This document shows, in pieces, positions 24,523 through 32,619 of a stretch of 64,000 bases of DNA. This DNA is from Microbacterium pumilum. Lineage in GTDB: Bacteria > Actinomycetota > Actinomycetes > Actinomycetales > Microbacteriaceae. Position numbers and translations under genes: made by a program. The stretch spans positions 248,001-312,000 of the forward strand of contig NZ_BAAAOH010000001.1 in the NCBI RefSeq assembly GCF_039530225.1, written 5' to 3'. A model generated the notes under the pieces. It saw nothing but the letters and a program-made list of their open reading frames with translations. It made no database searches and was not told where the DNA came from. The stretch's first letter is position 1. Each line of letters starts with the position of its first letter.

Positions 24523-24560
24523 CTCGACCTCGCCTCGTCCGCGACCGTGTGCTACCGTGA

Positions 24561-24586
24561 GAAAACGTTTCCTGGAAAGCGTTTCC
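24561..24586. promoter_or_regulatory. Tandem LacI-type operators H and I
   Basis: Two adjacent sites, GAAAACGTTTCC (24561-24572) and GGAAAGCGTTTCC (24574-24586), lie 30-55 nt upstream of the dehydrogenase gene at 24617. Both keep the AAA-CG-TTT core of the regulon motif. Confidence 0.65.
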
Positions 24587-24616
24587 CGCATCCAGCCCCC
24601 GAGTGAAGGAGCCACC

Positions 24617-25954
24617 GTGAGCAGGCGTCGTTATGCCGTCGTCGGAGCCGGAAGCCGTTCGCAGCTCTACGTCGATGCGATCGCCGGGCCGTACGCCGAG
24701 CACGCTGAGCTCGTCGCGATCTGCGAACCCAACCCGGTGCGAGCCGCCCTCGCGGTTCAGCGCGCCGTCGACGCCGGGATCGCCGCACCCTCGACCTGGC
24801 ACCCCGACCGGCTCGAGGAGCTCATCCGCACCGAGCGGATCGACCGGGTGGTCATCACGGCACGCGACGACCAGCACGCGCCGCTCATCGTCCGGGCTCT
24901 CGAGGCCGGAGCCGACGTCGTCGTCGAGAAGCCGCTGACGATCGACGCCGAGAGCGCTGCCGCCATCGAGGATGCCGTCGAGCGCACCGGTGGGGATGTG
25001 CTTCTCACGTTCAACTACCGCTACTCGCCGCGCAACAGCGCACTTCGGCAGGTCATCCAGGACGGACTGATCGGCGACGTCACCTCGATCGACTTCCAGT
25101 GGATGCTGGACACCAAGCACGGCGCGGACTACTTCCGCCGGTGGCACCGCGAGAAGAAGAACTCGGGCGGCCTGCTCGTGCACAAGGCCAGCCACCACTT
25201 CGACCTCGTCAACTGGTGGATCCACTCGACGCCGCGGCGCGTGTTCGCATCGGGCGGGTTGCGCTTCTACGGCGCCGAGAACGCCGCCGCGCGCGGTCTC
25301 GGCGAGCGCCCTCCCCGTGGCACGCACGAGGGCGCTCATGACGGCTTCGACCTCGACCTGCGCGAGAACGCGAACCTCAAGGCGCTCTACCTCGACGCCG
25401 AGGGTCACGACGGATACGTCCGCGACCGCGACGTGTTCGGCGAGGGCATCACGATCGAAGACAACCTCGCGCTCGTCGTCGACTACGCCAGTGGCGCCAC
25501 GCTCAGCTACTCGCTCAACGCCCATGCGCCGTGGGAGGGCTACCGCGTCGCGGTGAACGGCACGCTCGGCCGCGCCGAACTCGACGTCGTCGAGCGCGGC
25601 GCCGTCGTGCAGAGCGAGGGCCTGACGCCCGTGCTCGACCCGAGCGCGGTGGATGCGGGCACTTCGGTGACGCTGCGTCCCGAGACCGAACGCATGCTGC
25701 TCCAGCGCCACTGGGAGGAACCCGTGGAGATCCCCATCGTCAGTGGCGACGGCGGCCACGGCGGCGGCGACGCGATCCTGCTGTCCGACGTCTTCATCGG
25801 GCCGGGTGAGGATCCCCTCGCGCGTCCGGCGAACTGGCGCGACGGCGTGCAGTCGATCGCGGTGGGCATCGCCGGCAACCGGTCCCTCGCGACCGGCATG
25901 CCGGTCGAGGTCGCCGATCTCGGCATCCGTCTGCTCACCCAGCCCGTCCGATGA
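24617..25954 (+). CDS. Gfo/Idh/MocA-family oxidoreductase
   Basis: 445 residues, longer than the usual 350-380 for the family. Motifs are AVVGAGSRSQLYVDAI for the cofactor, VVVEKPLTIDAESAAAI, FNYRYSPRNSALRQVIQDG and KNSGGLLVHKASHHFDLVNWW, with the catalytic-type Lys and His residues. The GTG at 24617 was chosen because GAAGGAG precedes it by 5 nt and the tandem operators lie just upstream. It is the first gene of a chained operon in which every junction overlaps (ATGA with the next gene). The substrate is unknown; a uronide or glycoside is likely. Confidence 0.85.
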   Translation: MSRRRYAVVGAGSRSQLYVDAIAGPYAEHAELVAICEPNPVRAALAVQRAVDAGIAAPSTWHPDRLEELIRTERIDRVVITARDDQHAPLIVRALEAGADVVVEKPLTIDAESAAAIEDAVERTGGDVLLTFNYRYSPRNSALRQVIQDGLIGDVTSIDFQWMLDTKHGADYFRRWHREKKNSGGLLVHKASHHFDLVNWWIHSTPRRVFASGGLRFYGAENAAARGLGERPPRGTHEGAHDGFDLDLRENANLKALYLDAEGHDGYVRDRDVFGEGITIEDNLALVVDYASGATLSYSLNAHAPWEGYRVAVNGTLGRAELDVVERGAVVQSEGLTPVLDPSAVDAGTSVTLRPETERMLLQRHWEEPVEIPIVSGDGGHGGGDAILLSDVFIGPGEDPLARPANWRDGVQSIAVGIAGNRSLATGMPVEVADLGIRLLTQPVR

Positions 25955-26874
25955 GCCGGATCGTCGTCACCGGCGGCTCGGGCCGGCTCGGGCGGACCCT
26001 GGTCTCAGGGCTCGCCGGACGCGGGCGCGAGATCGTCTCGCTCGACCGCGCACCCACTGTCCAGCTCGCTGCGGCGAACGTCTCGCAGGTCTCGCTCGAT
26101 CTGACGGATGCCGCGGCCACCGCCCGCGCGTTGACCGACGCGAAGGCCGACGCCGTCATCCACCTCGCTGCGATCGCGGTGCCGTTCAGTGCTCCCGAAG
26201 ACGTGATCCTTCGCACGAACGCCACGCTTGCGATGTCGGTGCTCGGCGGAGCGGTGGCGGCCGGCATTCCGAAGATCGTCGCGGCGTCGAGCCCCACGGT
26301 GCTCGGCTACGGCGCGCCCACGGAGTGGTCGCCCGAGCGCCTGCCGCTCGACGAGGACTCCGCCACGCTGCCGTGGAACGCCTATGCGCTCTCCAAGCTG
26401 CTCATCGAGCAGTCGCTCGCGATGCTGCAGCGCCAGACCGGCGACCGCGTCCGCTTCGCGGCGTTCCGTCCCTGCTACGTCATCGCGCCCGAGGAATGGA
26501 GCGGCGCACCGACGCAGCAGGGCCACACCGTGCGGGAGCGGCTGGATGACCCGGCGCTGTCGGCGCCGGCGCTGTTCAACTACGTCGACGCACGGGATGT
26601 CGCGACCTTCGCCGACACTCTGCTCGGCGCGCTCGGCGACATCCCCAACGGCGAGGTCTTCTTCGTGGGCGCCGACGACGCTCTCGCCCGCGAGCCTCTC
26701 GCCGACCTGCTCCCCCGCTTCCACCCCGGCACGGCGTCCGCCGCAGCGGTGCTCACCGGCTCGGCACCTGCCTTCTCGAACGCCAAAGCGCGCCGGCTGC
26801 TGGGATGGCGTCCGCAACACTCCTGGCGCGCCGAGCTGGCCCACGCCGACGACGGAATGGACGTCCACGCATGA
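25951..26874 (+). CDS. NAD-dependent epimerase/dehydratase-family protein, uronate-dehydrogenase-like
   Basis: 307 residues of the extended SDR family. The nucleotide motif is VTGGSGRLGRTLV, then a VIHLAAIA segment and the catalytic YALSK motif near residue 148. Extended SDRs directly upstream of KDG dehydratase are often uronate dehydrogenases, which oxidise galacturonate or glucuronate to the aldarolactone. That identity is inferred from the gene order; a sugar-nucleotide epimerase or lactone reductase cannot be excluded. It overlaps both neighbours by 4 nt. Confidence 0.75.
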   Translation: MSRIVVTGGSGRLGRTLVSGLAGRGREIVSLDRAPTVQLAAANVSQVSLDLTDAAATARALTDAKADAVIHLAAIAVPFSAPEDVILRTNATLAMSVLGGAVAAGIPKIVAASSPTVLGYGAPTEWSPERLPLDEDSATLPWNAYALSKLLIEQSLAMLQRQTGDRVRFAAFRPCYVIAPEEWSGAPTQQGHTVRERLDDPALSAPALFNYVDARDVATFADTLLGALGDIPNGEVFFVGADDALAREPLADLLPRFHPGTASAAAVLTGSAPAFSNAKARRLLGWRPQHSWRAELAHADDGMDVHA

Positions 26875-27770
26875 ACTTCGACGGCATCCTCTTCTTCCCG
26901 GTGACCCCCTTCAACGCGGGCGGCCGCGTCGACGAGGATCTCCTGCGCACCCATATCGCGCGCACGCTCGAGCACTCCCCCGGCGGGGTCTTCCCGGCGT
27001 GCGGCACCGGTGAGTACCACGCGCTGTCGGCGACCGAGTCGGCGACGGTGGTGGGAGTCGCCGTCGACACCGTCGCAGGGAGCGTGCCGGTCATCGCCGG
27101 GGCCGGCGGCCCGCTCGGGCACGCGATCGAGGTCGCCCGTGGCGCCGCCGACGCGGGCGCGGACGGACTGCTCGTGCTGCCGCCGTACCTCGTGGGCGGG
27201 CCGCAGGCGGGGCTCGTCGCCTACGTCGAGGCGATCGCCGCGGCATCCGATCTGCCCGTCGTGATCTACCATCGCGGCACCGCGCAGTACGCGGTCGAGT
27301 CCGTGGTCCGGCTCGCGCAGAACCCCAAAGTGGTCGGCTTCAAGGACGGCGTCGGCGACATCGGCATCGCGCAGCTCATCGTGCGGGCCGTCGCCGAGTC
27401 CGGCCGCACCGACTTCGCCTTCTTCAACGGCCTGCTGACGGCCGAGCTCACGCAGGGCGCGTACCGGGGCATCGGCATCCCGCTGTATTCGTCGGCGGCG
27501 TTCGCGATGATCCCCGAGGTCGCGAACGCGTATTACCGCGCCTACATCGACGGCGACGAGGTCCGCCGGAACGCGCTCCTCGACGGGTTCTACGCACCGC
27601 TGGTCGCCCTGCGCGACGAGACGCCGGGATTCGGCGTCTCGCTCATCAAGGCGGGTCTGCGGCTCGGCGGGCTTCCGGTCGGAAGTGTGCGGGCACCACT
27701 GGTCGACCCGACGCCCGAGCAGGAGGAGCGGCTCGCGTCGATCCTCGAGGCCGGACGCGCACTGCTGTGA
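26871..27770 (+). CDS. 5-dehydro-4-deoxyglucarate dehydratase (KDG dehydratase) family
   Basis: 299 residues of the dihydrodipicolinate-synthase superfamily. The Schiff-base lysine is K158 (VVGFKDGVGD) and the partner tyrosine Y133 (VIYHRGTAQY). The block VFPACGTGEYHALS replaces the GTTGE motif of DapA and is typical of 5-keto-4-deoxyglucarate dehydratases. The reaction is dehydration and decarboxylation of 5-keto-4-deoxyglucarate to 2-oxoglutarate semialdehyde. The start is ATG 26871, overlapping the preceding stop. The next two genes supply an aldarate-forming or aldarolactone enzyme and the semialdehyde dehydrogenase, which supports the assignment strongly. Confidence 0.88.
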   Translation: MNFDGILFFPVTPFNAGGRVDEDLLRTHIARTLEHSPGGVFPACGTGEYHALSATESATVVGVAVDTVAGSVPVIAGAGGPLGHAIEVARGAADAGADGLLVLPPYLVGGPQAGLVAYVEAIAAASDLPVVIYHRGTAQYAVESVVRLAQNPKVVGFKDGVGDIGIAQLIVRAVAESGRTDFAFFNGLLTAELTQGAYRGIGIPLYSSAAFAMIPEVANAYYRAYIDGDEVRRNALLDGFYAPLVALRDETPGFGVSLIKAGLRLGGLPVGSVRAPLVDPTPEQEERLASILEAGRALL

Positions 27771-28870
27771 CGCTGACCACCGGCGCCGGGGGCGCGACGA
27801 TCGCCGAGTTCGACGCGCGGCTGCTGCGGGTGCCGCTGAGCCGGCCGTGGGCGAGCGACGTCACCTCGGTCGGCGTGATCGCGACCCATGTCGTCCGCTC
27901 GGACGGCGTCGAGGGGTGGGGCTTCTCGTGGACGCCGCAGATCGGCGCCGAAGCCGCCCACGCGCTGCTCGAGCACGACATCGCTGCGGCCGCGATCGGG
28001 CGGGATGCCGACCCCGAGGCGTTGTGGGATCCGCTGTGGCGGCACCTCCACGAGGCCGGGGGCGGCGGTCTCACGACGATCGCGCTCGCCGGACTGGACC
28101 TTGCACTGTGGGATGCCGCGGCCCGGGCCGAGGCACTCTCGATCGTCGAGCTGCTCGGCCGCGAGCGAGCATCGGTGCGGGCCTACGGCAGCGGCGTCAA
28201 CCTGCACTACTCGCTCGACGATCTGCTCGCGCAGGTCGGCCGCTGGATCGATGCGGGTTTCGACGCGGTGAAGATCAAGGTCGGCAAGCCTGACCTCGCC
28301 GAGGACGTCGAACGGGTCGCGGCCGTACGCGGCCTGCTCGGCCCCGAGCGCGAGCTCATGATCGACGCCAATCAGCGGTGGGATCTCGACCGTGCGACGC
28401 GCTCGATCGAAGCGCTCTCGGCATTCGCGCCCGCCTGGATCGAAGAGCCGCTCCGGGCCGACGACCTCGCCGGCCACACCGAACTCGCAGCGCGCGTCGA
28501 CGTGCCGATCGCCGTCGGCGAGAACCTCCACACCGTGCACCGGTTCGCCGAGTACCTCGACGCGGGGGCCGCGCAGATCGTCCAGCCCAACATCGTCCGG
28601 GTCGGCGGCATCACCCCGTTCCGCCGAATCGCCGACCTCGCGGCCGAGCGCGACGTGCCGTTGCATCCGCACCTGCTGCCCGAGCTCTCGGGACAGCTCG
28701 CTCTGACTCTCGCCGTGGGCGACCCGATGGCCGAAGAGGTCGAGGATGCCGGCTTCGGTGCGCTCGTAGCGCTTCGCGACGCCAGCCCGGTCGCCATCGC
28801 GGACGGTCGACTGACCGAGATCCCGCACCTCGGCCTGGGCCTGCGCTTCGCCCGAAAGGACCCCTCATGA
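27767..28870 (+). CDS. Enolase-superfamily enzyme (mandelate racemase/muconate lactonizing type)
   Basis: 367 residues. The capping domain is followed by a barrel with the KxK motif K169-x-K171 (AVKIKVG), metal ligands D200 (MIDAN), E226 (IEEPL) and E252 (VGEN), and a histidine pair around 299-301 (HPHLLPEL). Family members include aldarate dehydratases and aldarolactone cycloisomerases. Either would link a uronate dehydrogenase to KDG dehydratase here. Which reaction it performs cannot be told from motifs alone. It starts at a GTG that overlaps the previous stop. Confidence 0.85.
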   Translation: MTLTTGAGGATIAEFDARLLRVPLSRPWASDVTSVGVIATHVVRSDGVEGWGFSWTPQIGAEAAHALLEHDIAAAAIGRDADPEALWDPLWRHLHEAGGGGLTTIALAGLDLALWDAAARAEALSIVELLGRERASVRAYGSGVNLHYSLDDLLAQVGRWIDAGFDAVKIKVGKPDLAEDVERVAAVRGLLGPERELMIDANQRWDLDRATRSIEALSAFAPAWIEEPLRADDLAGHTELAARVDVPIAVGENLHTVHRFAEYLDAGAAQIVQPNIVRVGGITPFRRIADLAAERDVPLHPHLLPELSGQLALTLAVGDPMAEEVEDAGFGALVALRDASPVAIADGRLTEIPHLGLGLRFARKDPS

Positions 28871-30333
28871 CCACTGCGACAGGCTCAGCGACCACGCCGG
28901 ACGAACTCGAGGCGATCGTCGCCGCAGCGGCAGCCGCTGCCCCGATCTGGGCCCGCTCGAGTGCCGCCGACCGCGCATCCTGGCTGCGCTTCGCCGCCGG
29001 TGCGCTGGATGCGGCCGCCGATGAGCTGGTGCCGATCGCCGACCGCGAGACCCGACTCGGCGAGATCCGCCTGCGCGGTGAGGTCGGCCGCACCTCGGGC
29101 CAGCTTCGCCTGTTCGCCTCGGTCGTCGAGGAGGGCTCCTACCGTGAGCTGACGGTCGACGACGCGGATGCCGCAGCCTCGCCTGCGCGTCCGGAACTGC
29201 GCCGGATGCTCGTGCCGCTCGGTCCCGTGGCGGTGTTCTCGGCCTCGAACTTCCCCTTCGCGTTCTCGGTCGCAGGCGGTGACACGGCGTCGGCGCTGGC
29301 GGCGGGCAACCCGGTCGTGGTGAAGGCGCATTCGGGGCACGTCGAACTCTCCCGCCGCACCGCCGAGATCGTGGCACACGCCCTCGAAACCGCCGGGGCG
29401 CCGCCTGGCTCACTCGCCCTCGTCGAGGGAAGGGATGCAGGAAACGCGCTCGTGCAGCATCCGGTCATCCAGGCCGCGGGATTCACCGGGTCGCTCTCCG
29501 GCGGCCGCGCGCTGTTCGATCTCGCGACCGGACGCCCCGACCCGATCCCCTTCTACGGCGAGCTCGGCAGCGTGAACCCGGTCGTGATCACCCCGGCCGC
29601 CGTCGCCGCGCGCGGTGAAGAGCTCGCGCAGGGTCTCGTGGGCTCGTTCACCCTGGGAGTCGGGCAGTTCTGCACCAAACCCGGCGTGGTCTTCGTGCCG
29701 AGCGGTGCGGGCTTCGAGGCGCTCGTCGCGGCGCTCGTACCCAGCACCACGGGCGGGTCGCTGCTCACCGACCGCATCACGGATGCCTTCCCCGAGGGCA
29801 TCGACGCGCTCACCGCGGACGCCTCCGTCGAGGTCGTGGCGCGTGGGACGGTGACGGATGGCGGGGCCACGCCGATCGTGCTGGCGACGGATGCCGCAGC
29901 CGTCGCCGCACGCCCCGAGACGCTGCTTCAGGAGTGCTTCGGCCCGGTCACCCTGCTTGTGCGCTACTCGTCCGAGGACGAGCTGCACGCCGCGCTGCGA
30001 GCCATTCCCGGCAGCCTGACCGCGACCCTGCACTCCGAGCCCGGCGACGACGTCGCCGCGACACTCGATCTGCTGCAGGCCCGTGCCGGCCGGGTGCTCT
30101 TCGCCGGCTGGCCCACCGGAGTCGCCGTGACGTGGTCGCAGCAGCACGGTGGCCCATGGCCGGCCACGACGTCGCTTCACACGTCTGTGGGCGCCACGGC
30201 GATCCGGCGCTTCCTGCGACCGGTCGCGTACCAGTCGGCTCCGCAGCAGCTGCTTCCCGAGGTGCTGCGCGACGACGTGCTCGCGACGCTTCCGCACCGA
30301 CGCAACGGCGTGCTCCGGCTCCCGGTGACGTGA
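28867..30333 (+). CDS. Aldehyde dehydrogenase, probable 2-oxoglutarate semialdehyde dehydrogenase
   Basis: 488 residues of the aldehyde dehydrogenase superfamily. Catalytic residues are N128 (SASNFPFAF), K153, E232 (FYGELG) and C269 (GQFCTKPG). FAFSVAGGDTASALAAGNPV and the GQFCTKPGVV block are characteristic of the NADP-dependent ketoglutarate semialdehyde branch. The product, 2-oxoglutarate, enters the TCA cycle, completing the route from KDG dehydratase two genes upstream. The ATG at 28867 overlaps the enolase-superfamily stop by 4 nt. Confidence 0.88.
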   Translation: MTTATGSATTPDELEAIVAAAAAAAPIWARSSAADRASWLRFAAGALDAAADELVPIADRETRLGEIRLRGEVGRTSGQLRLFASVVEEGSYRELTVDDADAAASPARPELRRMLVPLGPVAVFSASNFPFAFSVAGGDTASALAAGNPVVVKAHSGHVELSRRTAEIVAHALETAGAPPGSLALVEGRDAGNALVQHPVIQAAGFTGSLSGGRALFDLATGRPDPIPFYGELGSVNPVVITPAAVAARGEELAQGLVGSFTLGVGQFCTKPGVVFVPSGAGFEALVAALVPSTTGGSLLTDRITDAFPEGIDALTADASVEVVARGTVTDGGATPIVLATDAAAVAARPETLLQECFGPVTLLVRYSSEDELHAALRAIPGSLTATLHSEPGDDVAATLDLLQARAGRVLFAGWPTGVAVTWSQQHGGPWPATTSLHTSVGATAIRRFLRPVAYQSAPQQLLPEVLRDDVLATLPHRRNGVLRLPVT

Positions 30334-31310
30334 TGGCCGAGCAGTTCTCATCCGCGTTCGACTGGGCTCGGCGCCAGGTGTCCGAGGCTCGAATCCCCAC
30401 TGCCGTGCTGGGGATCGCCACTGCTGACGGCACCGTCGCGCTCGATGCCTTCGGCACGACCGAGGGCCGAACCGCTCGCGTCGATGACCATTACCGGCTG
30501 TTCTCGGTCACGAAGCCGCTAGTAGGGCTGACCACCGCACGCGCGATCGAGCGCGGGCTGCTGACCGCCGAGACTCCGCTCGCCGACGCGCTGCCGTCGT
30601 TCGGCGCGAACCGCGATGACATCGTGCGCCTGTGGCATCTCGCGAGCCACACCTCCGGGATCTCAGAGCCCGCACTCGACACCGCCGTGCCGCTACGCGC
30701 CGAGCTCCTCGGGGCCGGCCGCGACTTCCGCGTCGGCACCGCCTCGCGCTACTCCACGGTCGCGTTCGAGGGAATCGCGGCCCTCATCGCACATGCGACG
30801 ACGCACGAGTGGGATGCGGAGCTCTCGGCGTGGGCGGCGCCGCTCGGCGCCGACGGACTCACGCTGGATGAAGCATCCGACCCCCACGCGATCGTCGGCG
30901 GCGAAGCAGCCGGACTCGATGTGGACCGGTTCGCGAGCCTGCGCAGCCCGGGAGCGGGTCTCATCGGCCGTGCCCAGGACCTGCTCGCGATCGGGTCCGC
31001 CCTTCTACGCGGCGGGGACGGCATCCTTCGCCCCGCGACGCTGAGCATGACCCTGCGACCTCTCACGGGCGACATCCCGCGACTCGAGCCCTACCCCGCC
31101 GACCGCGGGCAGGACTGGGGCTTCACGTGGAATCTGCGAACCCGCGCTCCGGGGCTGATCGACCGAGACGTCTACGGCCATGGCGGGTGGTCGGGCGCGG
31201 AGTTCTGGATACACCCGTCCGCGGGGGTCGCCTACGTGCTCCTCACGAACGCGGCCATGCCCGAGCTCGACGCCGATCGGCTCGACAACGCGATCATCGG
31301 CGCACTCTGA
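30333..31310 (+). CDS. Serine hydrolase of the beta-lactamase/EstB fold
   Basis: 325 residues with no signal peptide. The class C-like motif S58-V-T-K61 is present, with Y140-S-T in the place of the usual YSN and HGGWSGAEFW near the end in the KTG position. These motifs give an active-site serine nucleophile. Cytosolic members are esterases or lactonases rather than penicillin-resistance enzymes. Its first base is the last base of the dehydrogenase stop (TGATG), so it belongs to the uronate operon. Opening of the aldarolactone made by the uronate-dehydrogenase-like protein is an attractive but untested role; ester removal from sugars is another. Confidence 0.8.
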   Translation: MAEQFSSAFDWARRQVSEARIPTAVLGIATADGTVALDAFGTTEGRTARVDDHYRLFSVTKPLVGLTTARAIERGLLTAETPLADALPSFGANRDDIVRLWHLASHTSGISEPALDTAVPLRAELLGAGRDFRVGTASRYSTVAFEGIAALIAHATTHEWDAELSAWAAPLGADGLTLDEASDPHAIVGGEAAGLDVDRFASLRSPGAGLIGRAQDLLAIGSALLRGGDGILRPATLSMTLRPLTGDIPRLEPYPADRGQDWGFTWNLRTRAPGLIDRDVYGHGGWSGAEFWIHPSAGVAYVLLTNAAMPELDADRLDNAIIGAL

Positions 31311-31373
31311 CGGGTCGCCGAGGCCATGCACACACCGAAACTCACCGAGCAGAGACACATCAAAGGAGAACGG

Positions 31374-32606
31374 ATGCCGGAATCATCGCGTGATCGCGAA
31401 CCACGTCGACCTCTGCCCGAATGGGCGCAGGAGGCGAGCTTCGGGATCTTCGTCCATTGGGGTCCGTATTCGGTTCCGGCGTGGGCGGAGCCGACGGGTG
31501 CTCTGGGGAAGGTTCCGCCCGAGGAATGGTTCGCGCACAACCCCTACGCGGAGTGGTACGCGAACACCATCCGCATCGAGGGATCGCCCGCCGCGGCGCA
31601 CCACCTCGCCGAGTACGGCGGCGCGCCCTACGAGGAGTTCCTCGAGGCGTGGACTGCCGACCGCTACGACCCGGTGGAGTGGGCGAGACTCTTCCGCGCG
31701 GCGGGCGCCGATTACGTGATCCCCGTCACCAAGCACCACGACGGTGTCGCGCTGTGGGATGCGCCCGGTTCGGGTGACCTGACCACCGTGGCGCGAGGAC
31801 CTCGCAGGGATCTGATCCAGCCGCTCGCCGACGCTGTCCGCGCCGAGGGCATCCGGTTCGGCGTGTACTACTCCGGCGGCCTCGACTGGGCCTTCTCCGA
31901 CCTTCCGCCGCTGGAGACACCCGAGCAGGTGCATGAGTACCGCCCCGTGGATGACGCGTACGCGCGTTACGCGACCGCGCACGTGCGAGACCTCATCGAC
32001 CGCTACCGTCCGTCCGTCATCTGGAACGACATCGGCTGGCCCGACGCAGGCAGGCAGGATGGCTCGCTCGACGAGCTTCTGCGCCACCACCGGAAGGTCG
32101 TCCCCGACGGGATCGTGAACGACCGCTGGGGCCCGGATGTCGGCGACTACCGGACGAGCGAATACTCGCAGGACACGCACAACGAGTCCGGCATCGGGTG
32201 GGAGAACAATCGCGGTCTGGGCTTCTCCTTCGGCTACAACCAGGTCGAGGGCGCCGAGCAGACTCTGTCGCCGCGTGAACTCGCGCAGCTCTATGCCGAT
32301 GTCGTATCGCGCGGCGGGCGGCTGCTGCTGAACGTCGGGCCTGAGGCATCCGGCGAGATCCCCGCGCTGCAGCGGCGGACTCTGGAAGGCATCGCCTCGT
32401 GGATGACGGAGCTCAAGCCGTTCACAACCCACCGGCGTCCCGCGTCGGCCGAGGATCTGGGCGCCTTTCCCCTGACGGAAGCGTGGGTCGGGACGTGGGT
32501 GAGCGACGGGCGGCTCATCGTCGTGACCGACAGGCCCGAAGAATTCGCCGCCCTCGCCGAGGGCATGGATGCCGTCGTGGTCGGCCTGCCCGACGCTGAC
32601 GAGTAG
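31374..32606 (+). CDS. Alpha-L-fucosidase (GH29)
   Basis: 410 residues, close to a bare GH29 catalytic barrel without accessory domains. Conserved elements are FGIFVHWGPYSVP near 23-35, the KHHDG motif at 120-124 and the presumed nucleophile D219 in VIWNDIGW. It lacks a signal peptide, so it would cleave fucosides imported by an ABC system. The start at 31374 is supported by AAAGGAGAA. It follows the serine hydrolase by 63 nt. It links this region to the fucose-type oxidative genes at 1.7-7 kb. The linkage specificity cannot be told. Confidence 0.85.
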   Translation: MPESSRDREPRRPLPEWAQEASFGIFVHWGPYSVPAWAEPTGALGKVPPEEWFAHNPYAEWYANTIRIEGSPAAAHHLAEYGGAPYEEFLEAWTADRYDPVEWARLFRAAGADYVIPVTKHHDGVALWDAPGSGDLTTVARGPRRDLIQPLADAVRAEGIRFGVYYSGGLDWAFSDLPPLETPEQVHEYRPVDDAYARYATAHVRDLIDRYRPSVIWNDIGWPDAGRQDGSLDELLRHHRKVVPDGIVNDRWGPDVGDYRTSEYSQDTHNESGIGWENNRGLGFSFGYNQVEGAEQTLSPRELAQLYADVVSRGGRLLLNVGPEASGEIPALQRRTLEGIASWMTELKPFTTHRRPASAEDLGAFPLTEAWVGTWVSDGRLIVVTDRPEEFAALAEGMDAVVVGLPDADE

Positions 32607-32619
32607 CCGCGCCGCCCGC

